A stretch of DNA of 40,878 bases, taken from the NCBI GenBank assembly GCA_030446505.1, contig JAUJND010000036.1, forward strand, positions 1-40,878. Reading direction: 5' to 3'. Shown here one piece after another: positions 1 to 10,500 of the stretch; positions within the stretch are counted from its first letter, which is position 1; every line of letters starts with the position of its first letter. Below the pieces are notes generated by a model. The model saw only the letters and a list, made by a program, of their open reading frames with translations, did no database searches and had not been told where the DNA came from. Position numbers and translations under genes: made by a program. This DNA is from Chroococcidiopsidaceae cyanobacterium YX2bin18. Lineage in GTDB: Bacteria > Cyanobacteriota > Cyanobacteriia > Cyanobacteriales > Chroococcidiopsidaceae.

Positions 1-238
1 AACTCGGCGGGAGATAACGTTGTAGAACTGGCTGAGGTGTTTCAGGACGGCGCTGCTGAAGTAACCACCACCGTAGCGCGATCGCTACACCTACAGTTCC
101 CAATCCAAAACTAAACAATGACCAGCGATCATCAAATCCACCAATTACCGCATCAACCACCCCTACAGTAATCAAAAAGCTGGGTAGCGGTTCTTTTCGG
201 TATGCTGACTTTAAAAATCTTGGTAATGCGGCATTCAT
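1..238 (-). CDS. small conserved membrane protein, C-terminus beyond window
   Basis: On the minus strand an open frame starts with ATG at 238 and runs off the left edge (79 codons visible). The protein begins MNAALPRFLKSAYRKEPLPS and has one or two hydrophobic stretches (about residues 21-31 and 42-57, the latter around GLGTVGVAIALRWW), followed by a basic, glutamine- and proline-rich tail. It reads like a small cyanobacterial membrane-associated hypothetical protein. I do not recognise a named family. A 37-codon open frame also exists on the opposite strand (1-114), but it lacks this composition and is taken as a shadow. Function unknown. Confidence 0.6.
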   Translation of the reverse strand, partial: MNAALPRFLKSAYRKEPLPSFLITVGVVDAVIGGFDDRWSLFSFGLGTVGVAIALRWWLLQQRRPETPQPVLQRYLPPS

Positions 239-452
239 CACAACTTACAATTTTCCAGTTCGGCTATTATTTCAAATTAATTACAATTTTAAGACTTACG
301 ATTCAAAGCCACAGTTTTTCTAAAGTCCAAGATAAGGAATGAAGATTAAAACTTATACCTTACTAGCACCAAAGCTAATAGCTCTTTTGTATTTTAGTGT
401 TTTATCAGTTTAAAACCTACCTCCTAATCCAAGAAATACTTATGTTAGAACT

Positions 453-623
453 CTACTTTAAACCAAGCCATGCGAGTACTCCTTGACCGTTGACATACTC
501 AATTATCATGATCAGCATAAAACCAATCATTGCGGCTCGACCATTCAAACGTTCAGCATACTCATTAAAGCCAAACTTTGGTTCCTCTAGCCTGGGTAAA
601 GTTGTAGGTTGTGGTTGTGCCAT
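453..623 (-). CDS. high-light-inducible protein (HLIP/SCP, one-helix CAB-like)
   Basis: A 56-residue protein of the one-helix chlorophyll a/b-binding-like family. It carries the conserved core FGFNEYAERLNGRAAMIGF, in which E24, N27 and R29 form the ExxNxR chlorophyll-binding motif. A single transmembrane helix of about 18 residues follows, with a short C-terminus ending WLGLK. HLIPs sit in the thylakoid membrane, bind chlorophyll and carotenoid, and protect photosystem assembly intermediates under light stress. The open frame extends 13 codons upstream, but ATG at 623 is chosen: the family starts here (MAQPQP...) and an AGAGG sequence lies 11 bases upstream. It is divergent from alanine dehydrogenase, with about 360 bp between the starts. 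Confidence 0.9.
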   Translation of the reverse strand: MAQPQPTTLPRLEEPKFGFNEYAERLNGRAAMIGFMLIMIIEYVNGQGVLAWLGLK

Positions 624-802
624 TAATTTTAAAACCTCTTTTCGGCAAGTGGGAATTGACAAAGTTAACTCAACTTATGCACAGTTTCTTGGCAAAGAAC
701 CTTGCTTCAAGTAGTGCAACAGGCTAGTGACTATCTACCGGAGAGATAAGTTGATCTCAGGTAGCTTAACACTTATTTATATTTCTTTACTATCCCTTAT
801 CT

Positions 803-818
803 ATTGTAAAAGATAAAC
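803..818 (-). promoter_or_regulatory. possible HLR1-like (RpaB) site upstream of the HLIP gene
   Basis: On the minus strand GTTTATCT is followed directly by TTTACAAT. The second octamer fits the HLR1 half-site (G/T)TTACA(T/A)(T/A), bound by the response regulator RpaB at high-light genes. The first octamer is degenerate and the usual 2-base spacer is missing. It lies about 180 bases upstream of the HLIP start. This is suggestive only. Confidence 0.22.
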
Positions 819-981
819 ACGTTTCTCAACTGCAATATGTTTAATTACAAAGATGAACTTTTTGTCTGTAGTAAATAATACGTTTTTCTGTTCTGTAAAC
901 CTAGATACGGGACATAAAGTGTCTCCCCTGTTTTCCTTGGCAGGCTTAAGCTAAGAACAGGAGTCAAAGAGATAGTGATAA

Positions 982-2076
982 ATGGAAATTGGTGTCCCCA
1001 AAGAAACGAAGGATCAGGAGTTTCGCGTAGGGCTGAGTCCGAGTAGCATTCGGGTGCTGAGCGAGAATGGTCATACAATCTTTACTGAAACAGGAGCAGG
1101 TGCAGGTGCAGGTGCTGGCTTTAGCGACGAGGACTATCGCCAAGCCGGAGCACAAATTGTTCCCACGGAAGATGTTTGGCAGTGTGAGTTGGTTGTTAAA
1201 GTCAAAGAACCGTTACTGTCGGAGTATCGCTTTTTGCAAAAAGGGCAGCTATTATTTACCTACTTGCATTTAGCAGCTAATCGGGGTTTGACTGAGCATT
1301 TAATAGATTGTGGTGTGACGGCGATCGCCTACGAAACTGTCGAACAAACAGGCAGCAATAAATTACCTCTACTTACTCCGATGAGCATCATTGCTGGTCG
1401 CCTAGCAGTGCAATTTGGGGCAAGGTTCCTGGAGCGTCAACAAGGGGGTTGTGGTGTACTCTTAGGCGGCGTTCCTGGGGTTAGACCGGGTAAAGTCGTG
1501 ATTTTAGGTGGGGGTGTTGTTGGTACAGAAGCTGCCAAAATTGCTGTAGGCATGGGTGCTACTGTGCAAATTTTGGATGTGAATGTGGAGCGTTTAACTT
1601 ATTTGGAAACTTTGTTTGGCTCTAGAGTTGAACTACTTTACAGTAATTCCACCCAGATTGAAGCTGTTGTGCCAGAAGCAGACTTACTCATTGGTGGAGT
1701 TTTAGTTTTAGGTCGCAAAGCCCCCGTGCTTGTACCTCGGAGCCTAGTAAAACGAATGCGTTCCCGTTCTGTAATTATTGATGTTGCTGTTGACCAAGGC
1801 GGTTGTGTAGAGACTTTGCACCCCACATCCCATACTCATCCCACCTACGTAGAAGAGGGAGTGGTACATTATGGAGTTCCAAATATGCCTGGGGCTGTAC
1901 CGTGGACGGCAACGCAAGCACTAAACAACAGTACCCTTCCTTATGTGCTGCAATTAGCTAATCTGGGAAGCAAGGCACTAGAAATTAACCCAGCTCTAGC
2001 TAGTGGTGTAAATGTATTCAACAATCGTTTGGTGCATCCAGCTGTGCAAGAGGTGTTTCCCGATCTGGCTAGGTAG
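982..2076 (+). CDS. ald: alanine dehydrogenase
   Basis: A 364-residue protein, the normal length for NAD-dependent L-alanine dehydrogenase (L-alanine + NAD+ + H2O to pyruvate + ammonium + NADH). The N-terminus MEIGVPKETK is diagnostic. R15, a lysine in the KVKEP motif (73-77) and H96 in YLHLA match the substrate-binding and catalytic residues of the family. The NAD-binding Rossmann loop VILGGGVVGTEAA lies near residues 173-185. Odd point: the family motif GAGxxAGF is expanded to GAGAGAGAGF (38-47), encoded by tandem GCAGGT hexamers. Cytosolic; links amino-acid catabolism to carbon and nitrogen metabolism. Start ATG at 982. The next gene follows after 82 bases on the same strand. Confidence 0.95.
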   Translation: MEIGVPKETKDQEFRVGLSPSSIRVLSENGHTIFTETGAGAGAGAGFSDEDYRQAGAQIVPTEDVWQCELVVKVKEPLLSEYRFLQKGQLLFTYLHLAANRGLTEHLIDCGVTAIAYETVEQTGSNKLPLLTPMSIIAGRLAVQFGARFLERQQGGCGVLLGGVPGVRPGKVVILGGGVVGTEAAKIAVGMGATVQILDVNVERLTYLETLFGSRVELLYSNSTQIEAVVPEADLLIGGVLVLGRKAPVLVPRSLVKRMRSRSVIIDVAVDQGGCVETLHPTSHTHPTYVEEGVVHYGVPNMPGAVPWTATQALNNSTLPYVLQLANLGSKALEINPALASGVNVFNNRLVHPAVQEVFPDLAR

Positions 2077-2158
2077 GATAAAACTAGTATTTGGTCTGCG
2101 CTAGTCTAGAGATATAGTCTATTGCTTCTTAGGCAACTGGGCGTAAAAAGGTTTGATT

Positions 2159-3028
2159 ATGGCTCATCTCAATCTGCGTCGCCCTGAAAATGTTAGCGGC
2201 GATTTTTATGTAGATAGTTCTTGTATTGATTGTGATACTTGCCGCTGGATGACTCCAGAGGTGTTTAATCGTAATACTGGACAGTCAGTGGTTTATCATC
2301 AACCAGCGAATGAGACGGAACGATTGCGATCGCTCCAAGCTCTATTGGCTTGCCCCACGGCTTCCATTGGTACTGTTGAGAAGCCAAGGGATATTAAACA
2401 AGCTCAGCTGAGTTTTCCAATTTTATTCGAGGAAAATGTATATCACTGCGGCTACCATGCGGAGAATTCCTACGGTGCTGCTAGCTACTTGATTCAGCGA
2501 CCGGACGGCAATATTTTGGTTGATTCTCCCCGCTTTACCCCACCACTAGTTAAGCGGCTAGAGGAGATGGGGGGAATTCGTTATTTGTACCTAACTCATA
2601 GAGATGATGTTGCAGATCATCAGAAATTTCAGGAGCATTTTGGGTGCGATCGCATTCTGCACAAAGACGAAATCTCTGACGATACTCGAAATGTCGAAAT
2701 TCAGCTAACTGGATTAGAACCTAATCAACTAGCACCGGATTTGTTGATTATCCCAGTTCCTGGTCATACCAAAGGTCACACAGTTCTACTCTATAGAAAG
2801 TTTCTGTTCACGGGCGATCATCTTGCCTGGTCTACTCAGCTTAACCAGTTGGTTGCCTTCCGCAATGTTTGCTGGTACTCCTGGTCAGAACAGCTTAAAT
2901 CAATGCGTCAGTTGGTTAACTACTCTTTTGAGTGGGTACTACCAGGTCATGGTCGCCGCCACCATCAGGATTCAGAAACTATGCGCCATCAAATGCAAGA
3001 GTGTATTAATTGGATGGAATCGAAGTAG
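2159..3028 (+). CDS. 4Fe-4S ferredoxin domain fused to MBL-fold hydrolase
   Basis: A 289-residue protein from ATG at 2159, preceded by AAAAAGG seven bases upstream. An alternative TTG two codons earlier is less likely. The N-terminus has a cysteine pattern C22-x2-C25-x2-C28 with C65 (in LLACPTASIG), typical of a single-cluster ferredoxin-like domain. From about residue 95 a metallo-beta-lactamase fold follows: LTHRDDVADH (a variant of HxHxDH), VPGHTKGHT, FTGDH and LPGHGRRHH. Similar ferredoxin-MBL fusions occur in cyanobacteria and plants; substrate unknown. It may share a transcript with ald. It is convergent with the GH31 gene, whose end lies 49 bases away. Confidence 0.85.
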   Translation: MAHLNLRRPENVSGDFYVDSSCIDCDTCRWMTPEVFNRNTGQSVVYHQPANETERLRSLQALLACPTASIGTVEKPRDIKQAQLSFPILFEENVYHCGYHAENSYGAASYLIQRPDGNILVDSPRFTPPLVKRLEEMGGIRYLYLTHRDDVADHQKFQEHFGCDRILHKDEISDDTRNVEIQLTGLEPNQLAPDLLIIPVPGHTKGHTVLLYRKFLFTGDHLAWSTQLNQLVAFRNVCWYSWSEQLKSMRQLVNYSFEWVLPGHGRRHHQDSETMRHQMQECINWMESK

Positions 3029-3077
3029 CGAATAATTTAGTTTGGGGTCTGATTTCTGTACCGCTATATACAATTTA

Positions 3078-5481
3078 CTAAAAACTAAGACGGCGTGCTG
3101 TCCCATCATCCTGAAAGCGCTGTTCACCAATTCCAACAAGCTGCACAATTACTTCGCGTGAGGGTAGTGTCCAATTTCCCTGACGCGCTGCAATCTCAAA
3201 AATTGTTTTTTGCCCGTCTGTACTTACTTTGTAAGCTGTGGTTGCCCAAGTACCATTTTTATACTCAAATGTATGGCCATCATCTTCGTAAAGTGTCCAC
3301 TCACCTCTTCCAGACCAAATGCATAACGTTAATTGGTCAATTGGGCGTTCATCTGTATATTGGATTACTGGTGTCATGGGAATGATTGCCCCGGCGCGGA
3401 CATAAAGTGGCATTCGTTCTAAAGGTGCGTGTGCCAGAATGTGTGTTGGACCTTCGTAAGATGCACCACTCCACCAGTCGTACCAAGTACCTGCGGGTAA
3501 ATATACGGCACGATGCTCAATGCCGGGTCGATAAATTGGTGCAGCCATCAGTGATGGACCGAGCAACACTTGATCGGAAATTGTGTATGTTTTTAAATCA
3601 TCTGGAAAATGGTATAACAATGGGCGTAAAATCGGTGCGCCAGTTGTAGCTGCTTCCCAAAAGAGGGTGTAAATATAAGGCAATAACTGGTAGCGCAGAT
3701 TAATGTATTCACGGCAAATACGTTCAACGCGATCGCCAAACACCCAAGGTTCATGACGTGCTGTAGTCATAGCTGAGTGACCGCGCATTAATGGGTAGAG
3801 CATCCCCACCTGCATCCAACGGGCAAATAGTTCAGCAGTGGCATTACCAGCAAAACCACCAATATCGCTACCCACAAAAGCAACACCTGATAGTCCCATG
3901 TTGCAGAGCATCGGCAGGGACATTTCTAGATGATCCCACAATGACTGATTATCACCCATCCATACCGATGACCAGCGCTGCACTCCGGCGTAACCTGATC
4001 GCGTTAGGACAAATGAGCGCTGATTAGGTCGCAACCTTTCCAAACCTTCAGCACACGCCTTTGCCATCATCAAACCATACAAGTTATGAACTTCGGCATG
4101 AGTCGTGCGATCGCTAGGAATAAAATTCTCCCCCTGTCCCCGTGTCTCCTTGTCCCCCTGTCTCCTTGTCTCCTTGTCCCCCTGTCCTCCCTGCGGGGCA
4201 TCTGGGGGGCACCCAATCTGATGATCCGGATCACCCAAAGGGCGATCGCTGAAGGCTGGGTCATTCATATCATTGCAAAACCCAGCAACGCCGCTGTCTG
4301 TTAAGCTTTTATGTAAGTCGCCCCACCACTGACGCACATCAGGACGCAAGAAATCGGGAAAAACAGCTTTATCAGGCCCAAACATAGCCGTGAAACAGCT
4401 TGCCATCAGCTTTCCGCACAAAATAGTCGTGTTCTACTCCCTCATCGAAGACATGGTAGTCTGCTTCTGGTTCGTACTTCACACCCGGATCGATAATTGT
4501 GACTGTCTTAAACCCATCTTGTGCCAAATCGCTAATTAATTTACCAGGGTTAGGGAAGCGCTTAGGACTCCAGGTAAAGACACGGTAGCCGCGCATATAG
4601 TCGATATCAAGATGAATCACATCGCAGGGAATCGAGCGATCGCGGAATTCTCTTGCCAGGAGACGCACAACAGTTTCAGATTCATAACTCCAACGGCATT
4701 GATGGTAGCCAAGCGCCCAGCGTGGCGGTAATGGCATTCGTCCTGTCAGTTGGGTGTATGTGCGGACGATGTTTGCAGGTTCGGGACCATAAATAATGTA
4801 ATAGTCCAACTCATTGCCGCGTGTTTCCATCCGCCAAACTCCAGGCTGATCTGCACCAATATCGAACTGACTCCAAAAGGTGGTGTTGAAAAAGATGCCA
4901 TAGCCAACTTGTGGATGCAGCGCGATAAAAAATGGAATTGCCTGGTACATTTCATTGGTAAGAGAGCCGTAATCTAGTGCGTCAGCTGTCCAATTTGTCA
5001 AACGGTAAGATAGTTTGTCTAATAATCCGGTACGTTCACCAAAGCCATAGAAGTGTTCATCCGTTGCAATTTTCTTCCAGCCTGCAACTGCTCCTGTGCG
5101 CCAGCCCATACCCATGTCTGCATCTGCGGCAAATGGACGATTAGCTTTGTCGAAACAGGAGATTGATGGGCGATCGCGCTGGATCTGGACGCGGAGCTGC
5201 TCTGTTGTAATTTCTACTACTTCAGCTGTTTCCCCCACCTCAAAAGGTACGACAGCCCACTCTAGATCATCTATTGTTACAGCCCATGAGCGGCGGGGCA
5301 TAAATTCTCCGTTCGGAGCCATCCGCACCCGAATTAAATTTGAGGCAAGTACACTGATTGCAACGCTAGAATCACCACACTTAAAACTGACAGTGCGATC
5401 GCCACGCTGTATTGCTTGCACTGCCCCCAATGTTGACCAGGGCTGATCGGTTGTAGGTAGTTGTCCGAAGTATTGCGGCAT
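3078..5481 (-). pseudogene. GH31 family alpha-glucosidase, frameshifted
   Basis: Two overlapping minus-strand frames (5481-4372 and about 4378-3078) together make one GH31 glycoside hydrolase of about 800 residues. The first half has the N-terminal beta-sandwich and barrel start (HYGFGERTG-like and LDIDYMRGYRVF segments) and ends ...FHGYVW. The second resumes PDKAVFPDFLRPDVRQWW. One extra G near 4377-4379 (GGG where GG is expected) breaks the frame. Catalytic residues are present: nucleophile Asp in NDMNDP (about 4270) and acid/base Asp in WMGDNQ (about 3952). The conserved Trp before the nucleophile motif is Cys (GFCNDMNDP). A polar insertion of about 20 residues from an octanucleotide repeat (4130-4191) sits between DAPQG and RTTHAEVHN. 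The enzyme would release glucose from alpha-glucans or alpha-glucosides. It could be a sequence error or a recent pseudogene. Confidence 0.88.
4130..4191. repeat. octanucleotide tandem repeat inside GH31 coding region
   Basis: About seven to eight head-to-tail units of the consensus YCCYTGTC (CCCCTGTC, CCCGTGTC, TCCTTGTC and so on). On the coding strand it translates in frame as a charged repeat, QGDKETRR then QGDKETRG. Three units equal eight codons, which is why the insertion stays open. Related units occur at 26991-27040 and 36181-36264. Confidence 0.85.
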
Positions 5482-5525
5482 ATTATTTCTTGATATGTAA
5501 CCATGCCTCGCTCTATCGCATCACA

Positions 5526-5915
5526 TTAAAACAATTTTATTTGTTTGGTAGTTTGTATTTTAATTTCCTTCCGTTTAGATACGTAATCAATTAGTTTAAC
5601 CCAGTCAATTTGATTTTTACTCATAAAGTTCAACATAAACTCTTGAGTCATTTCATTAACTTTGGTAGCATAGGCAGCCTTGAACTTTTCATCTCTTTCC
5701 TTTGCTTTTTGATCAATTAGTACAATTATTTCTTGATAAAGATTGTTATCACCAGAAACAAAGTTCCAAAAATCTTGACCAGCATATTTATAATAGATTT
5801 TGTCTAGTTCTTAATCAACTATTCCAACACCTTTAATTCTTTTTTTGCCTTTCAACGGATTAACATCTTTTCCATACATACAACCATTTATAGCTATAAT
5901 TTTATTTGTAATTCC
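5526..5915 (-). pseudogene. remnant of PmeII-like type II restriction endonuclease (C-terminal part)
   Basis: Reading the minus strand from 5915 to the TAA at 5528-5526 gives one frame interrupted by a single TAA (5811-5813). Before it lies IIAINGCMYGKDVNPLKG; after it AGQDFWNFVSGDNNLYQEI, then a Lys/Glu-rich helix and NQIDWVKLIDYVSK. The order 'NGCxYGK ... GxxFWxFISGxxxLYxxII ... KAKE ... IDW' resembles the C-terminal half of PmeII-family type II restriction endonucleases as I remember them. The N-terminal catalytic part and any methyltransferase partner are absent. The DNA is A+T-richer than its neighbours, consistent with foreign cargo. It lies beside the broken integrase and is probably decayed cargo of the same element. 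Confidence 0.6.
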
Positions 5916-5949
5916 TTAGCTGATACCTGTAAACAACTTTAGCCAGCCG

Positions 5950-6081
5950 CTATACATCGTCAATCAGTTCTAAAGATCTTTTGGTTCCCTCTGTCCCACT
6001 TCTTTCAACCCAATCACCCAGAGCAGCCCAAACTCTCGGTTTGTCAAATTGGGAAACGGGAGAGAAGCCATAACGCACACT
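5950..6081 (-). pseudogene. unidentified protein fragment between integrase and restriction remnant
   Basis: A 44-codon stretch bounded by stops on the minus strand contains YGFSPVSQFDKPRVWAALG and then WVERSGTEG. After a TAG (5950-5952) the same frame continues with RLAKVVYRYQLR. Amino-acid composition and the continued sense after the stop suggest an eroded gene rather than random sequence. I do not recognise the family. Confidence 0.3.
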
Positions 6082-6107
6082 CTATAAAGCCAGTGAGTCA
6101 ACTGTAT

Positions 6108-7272
6108 CTAATCCATTGGGCGAAGCTGACTCAGCTTGAGTTTGTCAGCATAATTTTTGTCAATCATCCCAGTAGAGGTATCACACCATTTAGCGATAAC
6201 AGCGCTAGGAACGCCTTTGAGCAGCTGCAAGGTAATAAAAGTATCTCGGCAATTGTAAGGCGTTGTATCAGGTTTTATCGGGTCTACAACTATACTCCAG
6301 GCTCTACGCGCGAAGTTATCGTAGTTAATTGCTTTCCCTTCAGGAGATGGAAACACCAAACTGTCACCCTTACTTGATTCTGTCTTTATTGATTCAAGTA
6401 GTTGCTGCAAGTTAGGACTAACAGCGATAGTTCTTACTTTGTTGTTTTTACTGCCTTTCGACTTAATCTGCCTACCTCCACACATAACGATTGATTCACT
6501 GAAAGTTATCAGCGAACACTCATCAGATATTTTGTTCCAAGTAAGCCCGATCGCTTCGCTGGGTCTACATCCAGTAAGAAATAAAAACTCAACAAACGGC
6601 GCATAGTGTCTGTAATTGATGCCTTTTCTGCAATTGGTTTTAAAAGAGTTGATTACAGATTGTCTCTCATCTTCAGTAAATGAGATCGGATTAGGGCCTG
6701 TGACATATTTAGGCTTTGGCATATCTTGAGCCATACCGTAGAACGGATTATTAGCAATTAATTTGTGTTTAACCCCCCCAGTCACAGCAAGCGGATAGAT
6801 ATGTTAAAACTCTACGAGTTTGGTCTTGGGTTGTAATTTCTTCTAGTTTGGCTTTAACAGTTAAAGCATCATAATTGAGATCATCCTTTAGCTTTTCAGC
6901 TTGCCTAAAAATTTCCTCATGAAAAGCTAATGTGCTTTGTTTAATTTTGGAAGTTTTATAGGTTAAATATTTATCCCAAAGTTCTCTAATCGTTACATTT
7001 TGAGAAGCTTGTATCACTGATACAACTTCTAAAACAGTTGGTTGAGACTTCCCGTACTTCTGTAAAGTCTGATCAAACTTCTCAAACGTTATGTCGCTAT
7101 CAATCGTTTGAGCCTTAGCTCTAGCAACTTTAAGAGTATCCCTAGAATCCTTGCCGATTGTCAGCGAGTAAGTTTTACGATCCAGAGTCCATCTAAGGCG
7201 TAAAGAGTCACGAAATTGTTCAATAGTAACTCTGCCAGTCTTTTCTTTCCCCGTAAATGCTGTTTGCGCCAT
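6108..7272 (-). pseudogene. tyrosine recombinase/integrase, split by a frameshift in a G7 run
   Basis: Two minus-strand frames (7272-6769 and about 6785-6108) form one phage-type integrase of about 385 residues. The first holds the arm-binding and core-binding SAM-like domains. The second holds the catalytic domain: Arg in TGCRPSEAIGLTW, Lys in the KNNKVRTI beta-hairpin, NCRD in place of HxxR, and Tyr in DKNYAD near the C-terminus. The frame breaks at seven G (plus-strand C 6773-6779); six would give ...ACCDWGVKHKL and restore it. The gene starts 147 bp from the 3' end of tRNA-Gly and runs away from it, the classic layout of an element inserted at a tRNA 3' end. I found no second attachment repeat. 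Confidence 0.85.
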
Positions 7273-7418
7273 ATCTTGTATCTACTCTCACTGTCTAGTA
7301 TGTGATACAAGTATGATACAAGCTAAATTAACTATCAACCTTTAAACTTGAGCTTATTTCAAATAGCAATTATTGCTGTAGTGCTTGCCAGTCGAGGCTT
7401 AAAGACATTTATTTAAAA

Positions 7419-7490
7419 AGCGGGTAGTCGGACTCGAACCGACGACATTCAGCATGGGAAGCTGACGTTCTACCACTGAACTATACCCGC
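7419..7490 (-). tRNA. tRNA-Gly(CCC)
   Basis: The minus strand folds as a complete cloverleaf: acceptor GCGGGTA pairs with TACCCGC, D arm GTTCAGTGGTAGAAC, anticodon stem TCAGC/GCTGA with loop TTCCCAT (anticodon CCC), T arm GTCGG-TTCGAGT-CCGAC. The discriminator base is U, as usual for glycine. CCA is not encoded. It is the likely insertion target of the adjacent integrase. Confidence 0.95.
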
Positions 7491-7536
7491 ACTTAGCTAT
7501 CTAGATTTTAGCTGATAGCTAATAATGATTATACGA

Positions 7537-10500
7537 CTATTTGGGGAGCGGAAGTTTCGGTTGCGGCTGCTCAATAGAATCAGGAGGCAGCGATTCTGCT
7601 TCTGAAATTGGCGATCGCACTCCATTCTCTACCGCAACGTGACGCGTTTTCTTGCGTCCGCCCTGCATCAACTCCATAATCCGGCGCTGGAATGTGTCTA
7701 CATAAGTAAACAGAACTGGCACAACAACTAACGTCAGCAACGTAGAAGTTGTAAAGCCACCCATAATTGCAATTCCCATCGGACTCCGCACCTCAGCCCC
7801 CGCTCCCAGTCCCAGGGCTAGCGGTATAGTTCCCGCAACCGTAGCTAGAGAAGTCATCAGAATTGGTCGCAGGCGAGACATCCCAGCCGCAAGCACCGCC
7901 TGATACTGCGGTTTACCTTCTTCTTGGTTGATTATCGTATAGTCTACCAGCAGGATAGAATTCTTCGTCACAATTCCCAGTAGTAGCACAATCCCAATCA
8001 GCGCATACAGTCCCAATGCTTTTTGGGCAATCATCAAGCCCAGCAGTGCGCCTCCCAAAGAGAGAGGCAACGCCACCATAATTGTCAAGGGATGGAGAAA
8101 GTTATTGTACAGCAGCACCAGAATGGCATAGATACACATCAGCGCCAACGCCACAGCAGTTCCAAAACGACCGAAAATCTCATTCATAATCTCGGCATCA
8201 CCAGCGGGTTGCTGCACAACTCCGGGCGGTAGCGGATTTAAGGCAGGTAGTTTGTTAACCGCTGCGGCAGCATCTCCCAAGGCAATTCCTTGTAAGTTTG
8301 CCTCTACTGACACTTGGCGGGCGCGATCATAGCGATTAATTTGCGCCGGACCACTGCCAAAGCGCAGATCTGCCACGGCTACCAAAGGCACAAGAGTACC
8401 ATTCTCACTTGGTACTTGGAGGTTGCTTAAATTGTCGATATCTTCACGCGCCTTGGGGTCAATTTGCACCCGAATTGGAATTTGGCGGTCAGGGAGATTA
8501 AACTTGGCAAGATTCGCTTCATTGTCTCCGAGTGTGGCAAGAAACGCAGTCCGAGCGATCGCTTGTACTGTTACTCCCAAATCTGCCGCCCTTGCTGGAT
8601 CGGGAATTATTAAAATTTCTGGTTTAACTAGACTAGCAGTAGAGTTAGCTTCAACTAACCCAGTCACCGTTCTCATCTGCTTTTCCAATGCACTAGCAGC
8701 CTGATTTAAAGCTTCAGGATTATCTTCACTCCTGAGAACAATAGACAGATCCTTACTACTTCCTGCTGCTCCTTGACTCTGAAAACTAATGCGTGCGCCA
8801 GGAATTTGGGAAAATTTGGGACGCATCTGCTGTTCAAATTCAGCTTGGGAAAGCTCACGGTCTGCTTTTGGCTTCAATTTAACGCTAAGTGTTGCTGCAC
8901 TCACTTGTGGCGTTGCCAACACACTATCAACCGCTGAGCTTTGGCGTAACAGTGTAGTTGCTTGTTGGGCGATTTTGGTTGTGTCTGCCAAGGTAGAACC
9001 AGGTGGCAGTTCAAGTGAAACTGTTGAAATCCCCAAGTCGCCGTTATCAACAAATCCTTTAGGAATTAGCGGGACTAGCATCAAACTACCGATGAAGAAA
9101 GCGATCGCAATTCCGATAGTCGTCATCCGATGCTTCAATGCCCACTTCAGCACTTGACGATAAGGCTGAAACCGCCGTCTTGGAATTTGTCCATTCTGGT
9201 TATGCTGCCCCTGACTACTCTTCGGCTTCAGAAAATAAGCTCCCAGCATTGGAGTTATGGTACGCGCCACCAGGGTTGAAAATATAGTAGAAACGGCAAC
9301 CGTTACGCCAAACGGTTGAAAAAACTGACCGGGTATGCCGCCCATAAAAGCAACTGGCAGAAAAACGGCAACAATTGTTGCCGCACTAGCTAACACTGCC
9401 AAACCAACTTCCGCAGAAGAATCAAAAGCAGCCTGACGCGGCGTTTTGCCCATCGCCATGTGCCGCTCCATGTTCTCAACTTCAACAACGGTGTCATCCA
9501 CTAAGTTACCCACTGCCAGCGCCAACGCCAGTAAGGTCATGTTGTTGAGCGTGTAACCCAGCAACATCTGAACACCAAACGTAGGCAAAATTGACAGGGG
9601 CAAGGCTATTGCTGTAATTACGGTCGCTCTCCAGTCGCGCAAAAAGACTAAAATTGTTACTACTGCTAAGACCGATGCTTGGATTAAGTCATCTATCGTA
9701 TTTTCATAAGATTCGCGGATAAAGTCGCCGCGCGTAAAAATAAGTTGCAGACTGGCATCCGCTGGCAACGTTTTTTCTAACTGCTCTACCTGCTTTTTTA
9801 CCCCCTGTTCTACTGTGACAAGGGTAGTGCCACTACTACGTAAAACTTGGAAAGCAACCACAGGTTTGCCATTTAAAAAGGCAGCTTGCCGCGGTTCCGC
9901 AGAGCCATCACTTACTTTCCCCAGACTGTACAAAGGTACAAAATCTCCATTGGGCAGGACAATTTGATAGTTCTGCAAAACTTCGACACTGGCGGCACTA
10001 CCAAGTGTCCTAATTGTCTGTTCGCTACCACCTAACTCGGTGCGTCCACCAGGCAAATTTGCGTTAAAGGCGCGAATCTGATCGTTTACCTGAGTTGCTG
10101 TAATTCCCAGAGCTTGTAACCGACTTGGATCAATGTCTACCCGAATTTCACGGTCAACACCGCCGACACGCCGGATTTGAGCAACTCCTTTCACCGATAA
10201 CAGGGCGCGGCTAATTGTCTCGTCAACCAAGTTACTTAAGTCTTCTACTGTGCGCCGCTGGGAAACTAGGGCATAGGTCATGATCGGACCACCAGCAAAC
10301 TCCAATCGCTGAACTATCGGTTCGTTGATGTCTTGGGGCAAATTTTGGCGGATTTGGGCAACGGCATTGCGGACATCATTAGTAGCGCGATCGCTATCTG
10401 TACCCAGCACAAATTCAATTGTTGTCTCTGAAACCCCGTCATTAACTGTCGAGATTATATTGTCAATGTTTCCTAATCCAGCGACGGCATCTTCAATTTC

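Noticed and set aside
1..114. Plus-strand open frame at the left edge
   Set aside because: The opposite strand gives a longer frame with a start codon and membrane-protein composition.
845..1155. Minus-strand open frames over the ald start
   Set aside because: Antisense shadows of ald with Cys/Ser/Thr-rich, non-protein-like composition.
4086..4304. Plus-strand frame through the octamer repeat
   Set aside because: Low-complexity translation of the repeat (LLVPLSPCLL); the GH31 gene is on the other strand.
5482..7400. Second attachment site (repeat of the tRNA-Gly 3' end)
   Set aside because: I looked for GTCGGACTCGAACC-like copies left of the integrase and saw none.
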